Numbered from the stretch's first letter, positions 16,351-25,826 are shown. The stretch is 38,942 nt of DNA from NIOZ-UU13 sp964417935 (GCA_964417935.1 CAYQKF010000042.1:1-38942), one strand, 5' to 3'. Numbers and translations are program-made. The notes: generated by a model not told the origin, from the sequence alone.

Positions 16351-18351
16351 CTAATCATACCCTTGTACTTCGGCACCTTTGTGTTCATTAGGACGATATT
16401 TGGCAGAACAAACGCGGTCTGTCCAGCGACACAGCCAGCGGTTAAAGAGTACTTTCTTGCCATTTCTCTGCCGGTCGAGCCAAAAAATTGTGTCTTTACG
16501 CCACGAGACAATCTCATCCACAATCGTCTGAAACTGCTGTTCAGGCAGTTCTAACCGGACTAATTCGAGTGGATCTGCGCCAATATCATAGACGCAGGCC
16601 GTTCTGTCCGCCGGATTATATACAAACTTACGCTCGCCTTGAACAAATCCCGCAGGTCCTTCCTGCATCCAGCCGGAAAAATAGACCTTACGACCTTCTG
16701 GTATGGAACCGAGTACATTAACACCATCAAAGCCGACGGTTTCTGTTTCAAAACCTAACAGCCCTAACAACGTTGGTGTCAAATCAACTGAACTGACCGG
16801 TTCGGTAACTTTAACCCCCGCCTCTACCAAAAAAGGAGCTCGCAAACAAAATGGTATGCGCAGGACCTCATCGAATGCTATCAGTGCGTGCCCTGATTGA
16901 CCGTGCTCACCGAATGCTTCACCGTGGTCTCCTATAACACAAAAAATCGTTTTATCTGTAAGATTCAGCCTGGCCAACTCCACATCGAGAGCGGCTAAGA
17001 ACTTATCGGTGTAAAGGATCGACTGTCGATAACGCTCAATCGGCTCCCTGGCCGGCGTTTCAAACCACTCAGGAACCTCATAAGGGTCGTGAGTAACCGA
17101 ACAGAGAATAGTAAGGAAGAACGGTCGCTCATTAGATTTTATCCATTTAGTGATAGGCTTTAATATTGAAAACTCATCGCATGCTAAGTAGCCGAGATAG
17201 CTGTTGGGGTCATTCAGGTCATCCCTGGCCCAGAATTTCTCAAAGCCAAGGTTATATACAAGCCCTGGTCGAGATTCAAAGTTGCCCATAGCTGATTGAA
17301 AAAACGCCGTTCGATAATCAAGTTTATCTCTGAGGATAGTGACTATGCCTGCATAGGGCTTCAAGACAGGGACTGTCTCGGCGACATCTTGGGAAGCGGA
17401 AGAAAACAATCCAGTTAGAAGTACAAACAACGCTTTCGTAGTGTGAGTTATTGATGAGCGAGCATTTGAGAATTCAACCCCCTGCTTGGCTAAAGTCGCG
17501 AGGTACGGCGTTAAATTATTCCGCTTGTCTGCAAGCGAAGTATATCTATATTGAATACCCTCGAGAATAACCACAACTATATTGTGATTTAGTCGTTGGG
17601 GTTTTCGCATTATCATTAGTTGGTCGAGTGTGGGTATTCTCCGCTCAGGTTGTTCCGACAAGCGGTAATCAGACACAATGACACTCATTAAGGCTCGCAA
17701 GTGACAGTTGTAGTGCAGCCCTAAAGAGGCTACCTGCGGAGTGCCGCGCTTGAACACCGTACCACGAGCCATAATACTAATAACAATAATGACAACAGAA
17801 ACAAAAATTCTACTGAAAAAGCGCTTACGGTTGTATTCCGGCGGTAATGGATTCGCTAAAACGAATAAGAAGAACGTAAGAGCAATCGCACTTGGCCCAA
17901 GCAAGACAATCGATGCTTTCGGCATTTTTGTAAGATTGACACCAATAATAAATAAAGTGTGCAATGGCGCCCGGATTAAAGGTAAGAGAACTCTGGGTAA
18001 AATTTGTGTTCCTGTTCTGATTAGCCAGCCGGCATTCATAACCGACCAAGTGCACACAACGGCAGCAATGGTAGTGGACGTGCGCAGAACCCATCTCTTG
18101 GGCCATCGAAAACAAACCAGCGCCAAGATAACCTCAACCAATAAAAGAAAGGAGATATCAGCAAGAACCCAGCCTAAATAATCATTTAGTAAGCCATAGC
18201 GCCACGAATGAAAGAGTTTCACAACAAGTGTGCAAAATAACGCACCAAAAATAATAACACTGTAGGCATGAGGTGCTAATAAATTATAAAGGCGGCGAAT
18301 AGACAAAAGCCCTCTGACTTTATCTGTGTATTGCAAATAGTCATAACTCAT
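16351..18351 (-). CDS. Membrane sulfatase-fold enzyme (LtaS/phosphoglycerol-transferase-like)
   Basis: 666 residues. About five membrane helices occupy residues 25-210, followed by an extracytoplasmic alkaline-phosphatase/sulfatase domain (about 255-580, PF00884 type). Metal-site motifs are visible: VVVVILEGIQ near 257, THTTKALF with a candidate nucleophile threonine near 295-300, VTHDPYEVP, and GDHGEAFGEHGQSGH with Asp475 and His476. The layout resembles LtaS and related phosphoglycerol or phosphoethanolamine transferases rather than soluble formylglycine sulfatases; no C/S-x-P-x-R is seen at the nucleophile. It probably transfers a head group from a phospholipid to an envelope glycan or lipid. 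Divergent from the MarR operon across a 545-bp A/T-rich gap. Ends at TAG. Confidence 0.82.
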   Translation of the reverse strand: MSYDYLQYTDKVRGLLSIRRLYNLLAPHAYSVIIFGALFCTLVVKLFHSWRYGLLNDYLGWVLADISFLLLVEVILALVCFRWPKRWVLRTSTTIAAVVCTWSVMNAGWLIRTGTQILPRVLLPLIRAPLHTLFIIGVNLTKMPKASIVLLGPSAIALTFFLFVLANPLPPEYNRKRFFSRIFVSVVIIVISIMARGTVFKRGTPQVASLGLHYNCHLRALMSVIVSDYRLSEQPERRIPTLDQLMIMRKPQRLNHNIVVVILEGIQYRYTSLADKRNNLTPYLATLAKQGVEFSNARSSITHTTKALFVLLTGLFSSASQDVAETVPVLKPYAGIVTILRDKLDYRTAFFQSAMGNFESRPGLVYNLGFEKFWARDDLNDPNSYLGYLACDEFSILKPITKWIKSNERPFFLTILCSVTHDPYEVPEWFETPAREPIERYRQSILYTDKFLAALDVELARLNLTDKTIFCVIGDHGEAFGEHGQSGHALIAFDEVLRIPFCLRAPFLVEAGVKVTEPVSSVDLTPTLLGLLGFETETVGFDGVNVLGSIPEGRKVYFSGWMQEGPAGFVQGERKFVYNPADRTACVYDIGADPLELVRLELPEQQFQTIVDEIVSWRKDTIFWLDRQRNGKKVLFNRWLCRWTDRVCSAKYRPNEHKGAEVQGYD

Positions 18352-18816
18352 AGCATGCTAAAATACTAAAAGCCGCAACAAATAGCAAGCGGTTGCTTCT
18401 ATCTAAAAGTTGTCATAACATCCACATTCATCATTACGAGATACCACCTAAATATTTTACTAAATCATCAAACAAAGAAGATTTAGTTATGTATTCCTCA
18501 GTCGTTAAGAATAATAATAATTAATAAACTAAAGGTAGTATTATTAGTCAAATGGCCCGTTAGATTGTTAGGTTAAAACAAGACATACTTTCTAAGGCGT
18601 TATAAAACCATTAGTTAGAAAGGAAATAAACACATATTTTATTGTGGGAAACCTATTTGTTTTGTTTTATATACAAGGGTAAAGCTAACAACAAAAACGA
18701 ACAGGTGATGTTAAAGTGTTGGTTTATGTCAATCCTAACACAAGTTCTAATAATTTATCCTATATTAGAAGCGCTATCATGTTAGTAAATTCTACAAGTT
18801 TTTCTTTAAAATTGCT

Positions 18817-18846
18817 TTGACATGATTTAATATATTAGTTAACTAA
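18817..18846 (+). promoter_or_regulatory. Promoter with overlapping MarR-type operator palindrome
   Basis: TTGACA at 18817-18822 is a perfect -35 box. A perfect 12-bp palindrome, TTAGTTAACTAA, lies at 18835-18846, covering the place of the -10 box (17-nt spacing gives TAACTA, a weak match). The palindrome resembles SlyA/MarR-type sites (TTAG-N4-CTAA). It ends 50 bp before the marR-type start, which suggests autoregulation. A single TTAGTTA half site lies further upstream near 18611. Nothing else gene-like is seen in 18352-18896. Confidence 0.65.
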
Positions 18847-18896
18847 GAAACAATACACATATAAACAGTACATAAAAAACACAAGGAGATATAAAA

Positions 18897-19412
18897 ATGT
18901 CTCTCGAATTAGAACTGCGTTTAAGGAGACCCATTGCTCTGCTGGCACACGAGGCTCTGCTTAATACATATTATACAGCCTCGTGTATGAGAAAGAAAGC
19001 CAGCGAATTACTACGGCCTTTTGGAATGACTGACGTTCAGTTCAACCTTATGATGCTGCTGAAGTACCAAAGCGGCTCTGAGGAAGGCCTGAGTCAGGCT
19101 CAGCTAAGTAATATGATGCTTGTCAATCGTGCGAACATAACCTCTCTTATAGACCGAATGGAAAAAGCAGATTTAGTTGTCCGCACTCCTGCACCATCTG
19201 ACAGGCGTTCTAATATAGTCAAGCTGACCGACCGGGGCAGGAAACTCCTTTCCCAAATCGAGCCGCTCTACACAAAGGAGGTAAAACGGATTATGGCAGC
19301 CCTAAAGAAGAATGAGCAAAAAACTCTTATAGCAATGCTCGAAAAAATCCGCAGCAACATTTCTGAACAAGGCAAACCTAAATCACGGGAAGTTCGCCTC
19401 GTAGAGATATAA
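18897..19412 (+). CDS. MarR-family transcriptional regulator
   Basis: 171 residues; AAGGAG lies at a normal distance before the ATG. Winged-helix MarR fold: dimer helices at residues 15-40, the DNA-reading region LSQAQLSNMMLVNRANITSLIDRMEKADLVVRTPAPSDRRSNIVKLTDRGRKLL at about 62-115 (wing motif SDRRSN), and a C-terminal dimerisation helix. Such regulators usually repress their own operon and release DNA on binding a ligand, often a phenolic compound or acyl-CoA. The activase gene follows 10 bp later in one operon, and a palindrome fit for this family overlaps the promoter. The ligand is unknown; an acyl-CoA would suit the downstream gene. Confidence 0.93.
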   Translation: MSLELELRLRRPIALLAHEALLNTYYTASCMRKKASELLRPFGMTDVQFNLMMLLKYQSGSEEGLSQAQLSNMMLVNRANITSLIDRMEKADLVVRTPAPSDRRSNIVKLTDRGRKLLSQIEPLYTKEVKRIMAALKKNEQKTLIAMLEKIRSNISEQGKPKSREVRLVEI

Positions 19413-19422
19413 GGAGTAAACT

Positions 19423-22400
19423 ATGTACAAGAAAATTAAGCAAAAGGTTGGCAAATTACAGACGGATTTGTTCGTGGGTTTCGATGTTGGCAGCAGCTTT
19501 GTGCATTATGTGGTCCTCACTAAAGATAAAGAAACAATATATTCTCCGCAACCAATAATGCACTTTGCCGACCCTATTGGAGCGGTGAGAGAAGCATGGC
19601 GGGACATGGTAGGGAAATACGGCAGAACTCGAATAAAAAATACTGCCTTTACAGGTAGCGGAGCTGAATCCTTCCCAAAGGTTATGGAGGGTATAACATA
19701 TACGTTTGACAGCGTCGCTATCCCGAAGGGTGCCGAAACGTCAGAGCCTAAGGCACAGTACATCTTTCATATCGGGGCTAAAGATTCATACTTTTTTAAT
19801 CTAAAACAGATAAACGGCAAAAAGATCATTCAAGAGTGGAAAACAGGTACTAAATGCGGCGGCGGGTCCGGAACATTGATAGAAAAGCAGTGCCGGAGGC
19901 TGTTCGAAGGCCAGGTCGCCGCCCCTGAACTTGAGGATATCGCTACGGCAAAGGACAAAAACCAAAAGGAAAAAATTAGAATAAAGAACAGGCAAAAGCA
20001 ACAGGCAAGGCTGGAAGAGATGTTTATAAGAGCCAAAAAAGAGGCCGAGCAGTCGAAACGGCCGAGTGAGTTTTTGGCAAGGTGTGGCGTCGTTATTCAA
20101 TCCGATTTGATTCATAAGCAAAATGAGGGGGCAAAGAGAGAAGATAATCTGGCAGGGCTTTTCAGAACGGTTGCGAGAAATTATAAAATCGACGTTCTTG
20201 GAGCGAGAGAATTTAAAGCCTGCGAGAATTATGACTTTGCTATTGCAACCGGGGGCGTTCTGACTAACGATCTTGTAAGAGAAAGCCTCGAAGAATTTCT
20301 TGGAATTGTTATAACAAGACCGCGGCACTACCACAACATAGCAGCCATAGGCGCAGCAGCTAAAGGAATTGAGGAAAATAACAGCGTTGTTTTTAGTATC
20401 GAGCAGCTCGATAAGATTGCAACCTACAGCAGGGAAAAAAGACAGTTCACCCCTGCCCTTTCCGAATGTCTCGAAAAAGTAAATGAAAATAGCGTTACCT
20501 TAGAAGGAAAAATACCAGAAAAAACAGAGGTTGTGCTGGGGATAGACGGAGGCAGTACAACAACAAAAGGGGCTTTGGTTGAGTTAAGAACAGGCAAGCT
20601 CCTCGATAAACTTTACATCAAAACTCACGGCAATCCCGAGGAATCGTTAAAGCGTGTTATAAAGTACTTAAGCAGACACAAAGACAAAGTGATTATAAAG
20701 GGAGTCGGAGCTACCGGCTCTGCGAGAAAACTGTACGATAAGATTTTAGTCAGCAAAAAGAAGTCAGTTCAATTGGTGAAAAAAGGGATAGAACTTACAG
20801 ACAGAGTAACCGACGAGATCACATGTCATGCCCTTGGTGTAAAGCATTACAATCCCGAGATTGACACCATTTTTGAAGTAGGTGGCCAGGATATGAAGTT
20901 TACCAGCTTCACTAAGGACGGAACGGTCAAAGAGGCAAAGATGAATTATAGCTGCCAGGCCGGCTCCGGCCAGACTCTTGAGAATATGGCTGACGTCATC
21001 GACCTGAATGTGGAGAATTCATTGCAGCAGGCTGCACTCAGGGCAGACAGGGTCCCGGTAATTGATTCAACCTGCGGCGTTTTTATGGAGATGGATGAGA
21101 ACAGACTTATCGCCGAGGGTTTCAGCAAAGAAGAAATAGCCGCTGCGATAGTCAGAGGAACCGCCGCCAGTTATTACTTTAAGTTTGTCGGAGGCTCTCA
21201 GCACGCCGGGGACAAATGTTCCGCTCAGGGCGGCCCTCCTTTAGGTAAGGCTTTTCTTGCTGCGCTTGCCCAGGTAACGGACAAAAAAATAGAGGCCTAT
21301 CCGCACAGAGAAATGTTCGGCGCATGGGGCCAGGCCCTTGACATCATCGAGAACATAAAACAATTAGAAGCACAGGGCAGAAGTTACGAATCAGCATTCA
21401 GAGGCTGGGGTTTAGTTGATATGCCCTTTGAGAAGCGCAGAGTATCCTGCAAAGAGCTGTTCAGGGAAAAATCCTGTGGCGTAAGGGATTGTCAGCTCGA
21501 AGTATTTTCTATTGAGGAAGATGAGATAATCACAGGAGGCTTTTGTCCGAGAGGAAATTCCGAGTCAGCCAAAAAGCCGAAAACAAACTACGTGGAAAAA
21601 TACCATAAGATATACGAGAAGCACTTCAAAAAACAGGGATGTCTGCTCCAGGAGCTGTCCTCTTCGCAGATAGATAAGCAGAGGACGGTAACAGTGGGCA
21701 TTAAAAGAAGCACTGCAACGCTTGGAGAAAAGGGAATCTGGAGTGCAGCCTTGTTCGGAAAACTCGGGTTCTATCCGGTTGTATCGCCAAGAACAGATAA
21801 AGAGATTGCAAAGATAGGAATTGATAACTCAAGAACGGAGTTCTGTATAGCCAGAAAGCTGGCAACAGGACACGCATCAGTATTAAATAAAAATCCGGAT
21901 ATAGAATACCTGTTTAATCCGAGTTTTATCGAGCTAAGAACGGATACCCCTCCGGACCTGAAGTATTGTATTTATACAGAGTCGGAAGGCTACATCTTAA
22001 ACGATGTCCTTTCGCTCGACAAGAACAAACAGATAAATCCTATTCTGCACTTTGGTGATGTCCAGCTTCTCGTTAAAGAGATTAGAAAGGAATTTGATAG
22101 ATTAGGATTTAGCATTACCGATAAACAAATAAAAGGCGCGATTAAATATGCGGACCAAGCCGAAAACGAGTTCAAAGCCGAACTCCGCAAAGAAGGAGAC
22201 AATTTCTTAAAGAGAATCGAAGAGAATGACGAAAAGGCTTACGTTGGTATCGGCAGAGATTACGTATTGCTTGACCCGGAAGCAAGCTCGAACTCTGGAG
22301 ATATGTTCTCCCAGATTAGAGGCTTAAATTACATACCACAGCTCTTTTTGGAGCATAAATTCATCGATATCTCTCTTGATGATATAGTGGAGAATGAATT

Positions 22401-24132
22401 TTGGGTCCAGAGCGTCAAGATTTTAAAGGCCAATCTTTTCGTAGCGAACCATCCAAATTTATTTGCAATAAGGATGATGAATTTTGCCTGTGGCCCGGAC
22501 AGCCTAAAGATTTATCAGGAAGAAAAATTTCAGCAGGCTGCAAACAAGCCGCTTCTTGTCCTGCTGACGGATGCTCAAACCAACAATGCCCCCTTTGTAA
22601 CGAGGACGGAAGCTCACGAAAGGGTTGTAAATCAAAGCAGGCCGAAAAAATTGAATATTGAGCGACTAAAAATGCGCAAGTACGATGGTTCCGAAGAAAG
22701 GACCTGGCTTATTCCTTATATGGGAGATGCCAGTTTCGTCGGAGCCGCCGGCCTGAGATATTTCGGGGTAAACAGCAGCGTATTACCGACCAACACACCC
22801 AGAGGCTATCAAATAGCCAGAAAGCATATCTACACGGAAGTCTGTCATCCACTTAAAAACGTTGTTGGTGATGCAATTGGTTTTCTGCAGGAGGAAATTG
22901 AAAGAAAAGGCAAAGAATATGTCGAGAATCACTGTCTTATCATGCTTCCGACAACGAGCGGCCCCTGCAGATTTGGAAAATACACAGAGCTGGTCAGGGA
23001 ATTTCTGGACCGCGAAGGCCTGGAAAAGGTCCCGGTGGCAGGCCCTTCTTCGGAAACCGATTATCAGGACATACCTTTTCCGAGAAAGCTTGGTTCATCG
23101 GAAAAAACCAAGATGCAGCAAATGTTGTTTAAAGGGATAAAAGCATCGGACCTGCTGGAGGATATAACGTTGAGATTTCGCCCGTATGCCGAGGATAAGG
23201 AACTGGTGGAAAAACTCAAGAAGGAAAGGTTAAGCGAACTGGAAAAAACTGTAGAAAACGGCGCTGAAACATCGGGACTAATAGAGTGGGGTAAAGAGAC
23301 GGTGTCCCTGTTTAAAGCAATTGAACTGCGAAACCACAAGAGATTTCCTCTTGTTCTTTACATAGGCGAGATATACGTGAGGCAGCACGACCCATGTACT
23401 AATTTCGTAGTCCGCCGGTTGGAAGAAAAAGGCCTGGAAATCGTGAGGGACCCCGTAACCGATTGGCTGGATTATGTAAATAAAATGAATATAAGAAATT
23501 CCAGAAGAGATCTCAGATTGGCGCTTAAAAGATTCAATTTAAGCAGGACGTTAAAAGTAACGGGAAAATTTGCCGGTTCTTTTATCAAGGGAAGGTATAT
23601 GTCTTCTGTTGAAGAAAAGATAGCAGGGCCGTTTCACGAAGTCCTTTACGGAAGGCATGTTCTTCCAAAGCCGATTGACATGATAGAAACTTTGGAACGC
23701 AATCACGAATGTCACGGCAATATCGAAGGAGAATCTCCCTTAAGCACGGGAATCGCCTATCATTTTATGAACGATTTAATTACACCGGCAGGCGACGCCT
23801 ATATCTCGGGAATATTTCACGTAGGTCCTTTTACCTGCATGCAGGAAGGAGTTGCAACAGCGAAAATAGAGGCAATGGCAAAAGAGTTAAGAAAAAGAAA
23901 ACCCGATTTGGTCTTTCCGATTATTCACGCCTTTTTCGGCGATTCCCCGAGCGCAAATCTCGACTCTGAAATTGCAGTTTTCACGGAGCAGTGCTACCAG
24001 AAAAGAGAGATGCTCAAAGAAAAATATGGCCCCAAAGTGCCGCCGCCACGGACTCCCGATAGGATAGACATTCGTCCCGTTCCTCATTCTAAGCGCGCCG
24101 CCGAATCTCTGTTCCGAGTAAAAGATTCATAA
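19423..24132 (+). CDS. Giant acyl-CoA dehydratase activase-related protein with two activase modules
   Basis: 1569 residues; AAGGAG lies 6 nt before the ATG. Four parts can be seen. (1) About 16-330: a BadF/BcrD-type ASKHA ATPase (GFDVGSS at 19-25) with the two cysteines of the inter-subunit [4Fe-4S] cluster, Cys145 (KCGGGSG) and Cys221 (RCGVVIQ). (2) About 372-650: a second, more canonical module (GIDGGSTTTKG near 373; EVGGQDMKF; Cys511 in SCQAGSG; Cys551 in TCGVFMEMDE). (3) About 755-1000: a DUF2229-like segment. (4) About 1000-1545: a region related to 2-hydroxyacyl-CoA dehydratase subunits (COG3580/COG3581 type). Family activases use ATP to fire a low-potential electron into radical dehydratases or reductases. 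All-in-one proteins of this kind occur in anaerobes and lack a proven substrate. Cotranscribed with marR. Confidence 0.9.
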   Translation: MYKKIKQKVGKLQTDLFVGFDVGSSFVHYVVLTKDKETIYSPQPIMHFADPIGAVREAWRDMVGKYGRTRIKNTAFTGSGAESFPKVMEGITYTFDSVAIPKGAETSEPKAQYIFHIGAKDSYFFNLKQINGKKIIQEWKTGTKCGGGSGTLIEKQCRRLFEGQVAAPELEDIATAKDKNQKEKIRIKNRQKQQARLEEMFIRAKKEAEQSKRPSEFLARCGVVIQSDLIHKQNEGAKREDNLAGLFRTVARNYKIDVLGAREFKACENYDFAIATGGVLTNDLVRESLEEFLGIVITRPRHYHNIAAIGAAAKGIEENNSVVFSIEQLDKIATYSREKRQFTPALSECLEKVNENSVTLEGKIPEKTEVVLGIDGGSTTTKGALVELRTGKLLDKLYIKTHGNPEESLKRVIKYLSRHKDKVIIKGVGATGSARKLYDKILVSKKKSVQLVKKGIELTDRVTDEITCHALGVKHYNPEIDTIFEVGGQDMKFTSFTKDGTVKEAKMNYSCQAGSGQTLENMADVIDLNVENSLQQAALRADRVPVIDSTCGVFMEMDENRLIAEGFSKEEIAAAIVRGTAASYYFKFVGGSQHAGDKCSAQGGPPLGKAFLAALAQVTDKKIEAYPHREMFGAWGQALDIIENIKQLEAQGRSYESAFRGWGLVDMPFEKRRVSCKELFREKSCGVRDCQLEVFSIEEDEIITGGFCPRGNSESAKKPKTNYVEKYHKIYEKHFKKQGCLLQELSSSQIDKQRTVTVGIKRSTATLGEKGIWSAALFGKLGFYPVVSPRTDKEIAKIGIDNSRTEFCIARKLATGHASVLNKNPDIEYLFNPSFIELRTDTPPDLKYCIYTESEGYILNDVLSLDKNKQINPILHFGDVQLLVKEIRKEFDRLGFSITDKQIKGAIKYADQAENEFKAELRKEGDNFLKRIEENDEKAYVGIGRDYVLLDPEASSNSGDMFSQIRGLNYIPQLFLEHKFIDISLDDIVENEFWVQSVKILKANLFVANHPNLFAIRMMNFACGPDSLKIYQEEKFQQAANKPLLVLLTDAQTNNAPFVTRTEAHERVVNQSRPKKLNIERLKMRKYDGSEERTWLIPYMGDASFVGAAGLRYFGVNSSVLPTNTPRGYQIARKHIYTEVCHPLKNVVGDAIGFLQEEIERKGKEYVENHCLIMLPTTSGPCRFGKYTELVREFLDREGLEKVPVAGPSSETDYQDIPFPRKLGSSEKTKMQQMLFKGIKASDLLEDITLRFRPYAEDKELVEKLKKERLSELEKTVENGAETSGLIEWGKETVSLFKAIELRNHKRFPLVLYIGEIYVRQHDPCTNFVVRRLEEKGLEIVRDPVTDWLDYVNKMNIRNSRRDLRLALKRFNLSRTLKVTGKFAGSFIKGRYMSSVEEKIAGPFHEVLYGRHVLPKPIDMIETLERNHECHGNIEGESPLSTGIAYHFMNDLITPAGDAYISGIFHVGPFTCMQEGVATAKIEAMAKELRKRKPDLVFPIIHAFFGDSPSANLDSEIAVFTEQCYQKREMLKEKYGPKVPPPRTPDRIDIRPVPHSKRAAESLFRVKDS

Positions 24133-24319
24133 CAAATATATGATTTTGCTCAGAGCAAGGCCGCGAACGTGCAGAGGTATTCATCCTTGCGATTTTACAA
24201 CGGTTTACTACCAGTCTCAAGATACAAAACTGACGGAAGGTGTTAGAACTTTACCCACCATCCAAATTGCAAAAGAGCAACGTAGTACTTAATGATGAAA
24301 TAAAAAAAGTGTAAAACAT

Positions 24320-24359
24320 TTGCAACTTAGTTGCAATTTCAATAATATAAGTGTAAAAT
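24320..24359 (+). promoter_or_regulatory. Promoter overlapped by a perfect 17-bp palindrome (Fur-family operator candidate)
   Basis: TTGCAACT-T-AGTTGCAA at 24320-24336 is a perfect palindrome around 24328. Its last six bases, TTGCAA (24331-24336), act as a -35 box; exactly 17 nt later comes TAAAAT (24354-24359), a 5/6 match to the -10 consensus. A bound repressor would block this promoter. It is 95 bp before the His-rich membrane protein gene, which is followed by a Fur-family gene. The remainder of 24133-24453 shows no gene. Confidence 0.65.
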
Positions 24360-24453
24360 AAAAATAGTGTTCCGCCAAGGCTCAAATGCGGATAAGCACG
24401 CTTGACAAAGCACAAGAAGCCGGTTTTGACAACTGCCAACATAGAGGCACAAA

Positions 24454-25119
24454 ATGCAGACACAAAAAAAACTTGCGATTATTATAAGAGAATTGGAGAG
24501 CCATGCACCCTTTACTTTGTTCGGGGCTTCAACAGGCATACTTTGCATGCTGCTATTTAAAAATCTTGAGCACGAAATAAGCCATAGGATGTTCTATATT
24601 TTTCACCCCGCTCACGTCGTGCTAAGTGCTATGGTAACCGCTGCAATATTTCAGCGTCACACAAAAAGAGCGAGATTCATAGTTGTTCTGCTGGTTGGAT
24701 TTGTCGGCTCGATAGGGATTGCAACCTTGAGTGATTCGCTGATACCTCACATCGGCGAATTGCTGTTGGGTATGCACGTCCATATCCATTCCCACGAGCA
24801 TACAGGTTTCGCCGAGCACGTACATATTGGTTTTATCGAAGGCTGGTACTTAGTAATACCTGCCGCTATGGTAGGTGTGCTGATAACGTATTTCAGGCCG
24901 AAGACAAAATTTCCACATGCAGGCCATGTCTTGCTGAGCACGTGGGCGTCCTCGTTCCACATGCTTATGGCGATGGGCGGGCAGCTCTCAGCGTGGAGAA
25001 TCATGGGCAGTTTCGGATTTTTGTTCTTAGCTGTTTGGCTGCCCTGCTGTATTAGTGACATCGTTTTTCCGTTGTTATTTGTTAAATCGCCGGCTGATTC
25101 GTTTCACATTTACCATTAG
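24454..25119 (+). CDS. His-rich polytopic membrane protein, probably metal-related
   Basis: 221 residues, with GAGG 7 nt before the ATG. About six membrane helices: residues 20-36, 50-65, 72-92, 126-146, 155-172 and 180-207. Between helices 3 and 4 is a histidine-rich loop (MHVHIHSHEHTGFAEHVHIGF), and more histidines lie in and near the helices (HPAHVV, FHMLMAMG, FHIYH at the end). I do not recognise the family. The metal role is inferred from the histidine loop, from the Fur-family regulator 134 bp downstream on the same strand, and from the palindrome-covered promoter upstream. Zinc, nickel, cobalt or iron cannot be told apart from sequence; no classic ZIP, CDF or ABC signature is seen. Confidence 0.7.
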   Translation: MQTQKKLAIIIRELESHAPFTLFGASTGILCMLLFKNLEHEISHRMFYIFHPAHVVLSAMVTAAIFQRHTKRARFIVVLLVGFVGSIGIATLSDSLIPHIGELLLGMHVHIHSHEHTGFAEHVHIGFIEGWYLVIPAAMVGVLITYFRPKTKFPHAGHVLLSTWASSFHMLMAMGGQLSAWRIMGSFGFLFLAVWLPCCISDIVFPLLFVKSPADSFHIYH

Positions 25120-25135
25120 AAGCCATCTTAAAACT

Positions 25136-25237
25136 GTCGTCCTGGGCGAAGCGAAGGATCTGGCCAACGAAATAAGATTAGATACTTCTGCGTAAGGAAA
25201 GATATTCTTCACCCGTCTATGGCGGGTCCAGAATGAC
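25136..25237. repeat. Diverged dispersed repeat between membrane protein and fur-type gene
   Basis: GTCGTCCTGGGCGAAGCGAAGGATCTGGC at the left and CCAGAATGAC at the right, with ATATTCTTC inside. The left part resembles the interior of the element at 10013-10185 (CCCTGAGCGAAGCGAAGG). The first in-frame ATG of the fur-type gene (25233) falls inside this repeat, which supports the later start at 25254. Confidence 0.45.
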
Positions 25238-25253
25238 ATATAAAGGTGTGATT

Positions 25254-25676
25254 ATGAAGCCAGATTCAGATTTACAGGCCCGCAGGATATTAAAAGCAGC
25301 AAAGCTTTACCGCACCAAAGTCAGAGTAGCCATACTGAAAGTACTGATGAAAACCGATAAGCCACTCAGCCAAGACCAGATTGCTCGGCGATTGGGTAAG
25401 AAACACTTCGACAAAGTTACTATCTACCGAACCTTGGAAAGTTTATTGAAGGTTGGTCTGGTGCATAAGGCTTTTATAGAGAAAAGAGCGTGCCATTTTG
25501 AATTAGCCCATCATTGCACCGAGAGCCAATGCCATCCTCATTTTACCTGCACAAACTGCGGCGGCACCTACTGCCTGACAGAAGTATCATTACCTATGGC
25601 AAAAATCCCCCAAAGGGGCTTTGTTATTCACCGCCAGCAGGTCCGACTCGAGGGCCTGTGCCCAGCGTGCGCATAG
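25254..25676 (+). CDS. Fur-family metal-dependent regulator
   Basis: 140 residues from the ATG at 25254, with AGGTG 7 nt upstream. An N-terminal winged helix (TKVRVAILKVLMKTDKPLSQDQIARRL, then HFDKVTIYRTLESLLKVGLVHK) is followed by a dimerisation and metal domain with HFELAHHCTESQCHPHFTCTNCG. The structural zinc site is complete: Cys99/Cys102 and Cys136/Cys139. The His/Cys-rich HHCTESQCHPH could hold a second, sensing metal, so Zur- or PerR-like behaviour is possible; the subtype cannot be fixed. It probably shares a transcript with the His-rich membrane protein upstream and binds the 17-bp palindrome at 24320-24336, an inference from position. Confidence 0.9.
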   Translation: MKPDSDLQARRILKAAKLYRTKVRVAILKVLMKTDKPLSQDQIARRLGKKHFDKVTIYRTLESLLKVGLVHKAFIEKRACHFELAHHCTESQCHPHFTCTNCGGTYCLTEVSLPMAKIPQRGFVIHRQQVRLEGLCPACA

Positions 25677-25770
25677 AAAAGCGGAAGGCATCTTATTGTT
25701 TTTTTTCACACTACAAATTCCTTTTGGTATAAAACCTGTTATTTTTGTTTATTGTCGGAAAGCCAGGTAA

Positions 25771-25798
25771 TAGTACTTTTCATTAATGAAAAGTACTA
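25771..25798. repeat. Perfect 28-bp palindrome
   Basis: TAGTACTTTTCATT followed by its exact reverse complement, with no loop. It lies 95 bp after the fur-type gene and 29 bp from the IS110 relic. No T-tract follows on either strand. It could be a REP-like element, a target site, or a protein-binding site. Confidence 0.6.
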
Positions 25799-25826
25799 CG
25801 TCGTTCATTTGAAAACGCAAGTCTTT

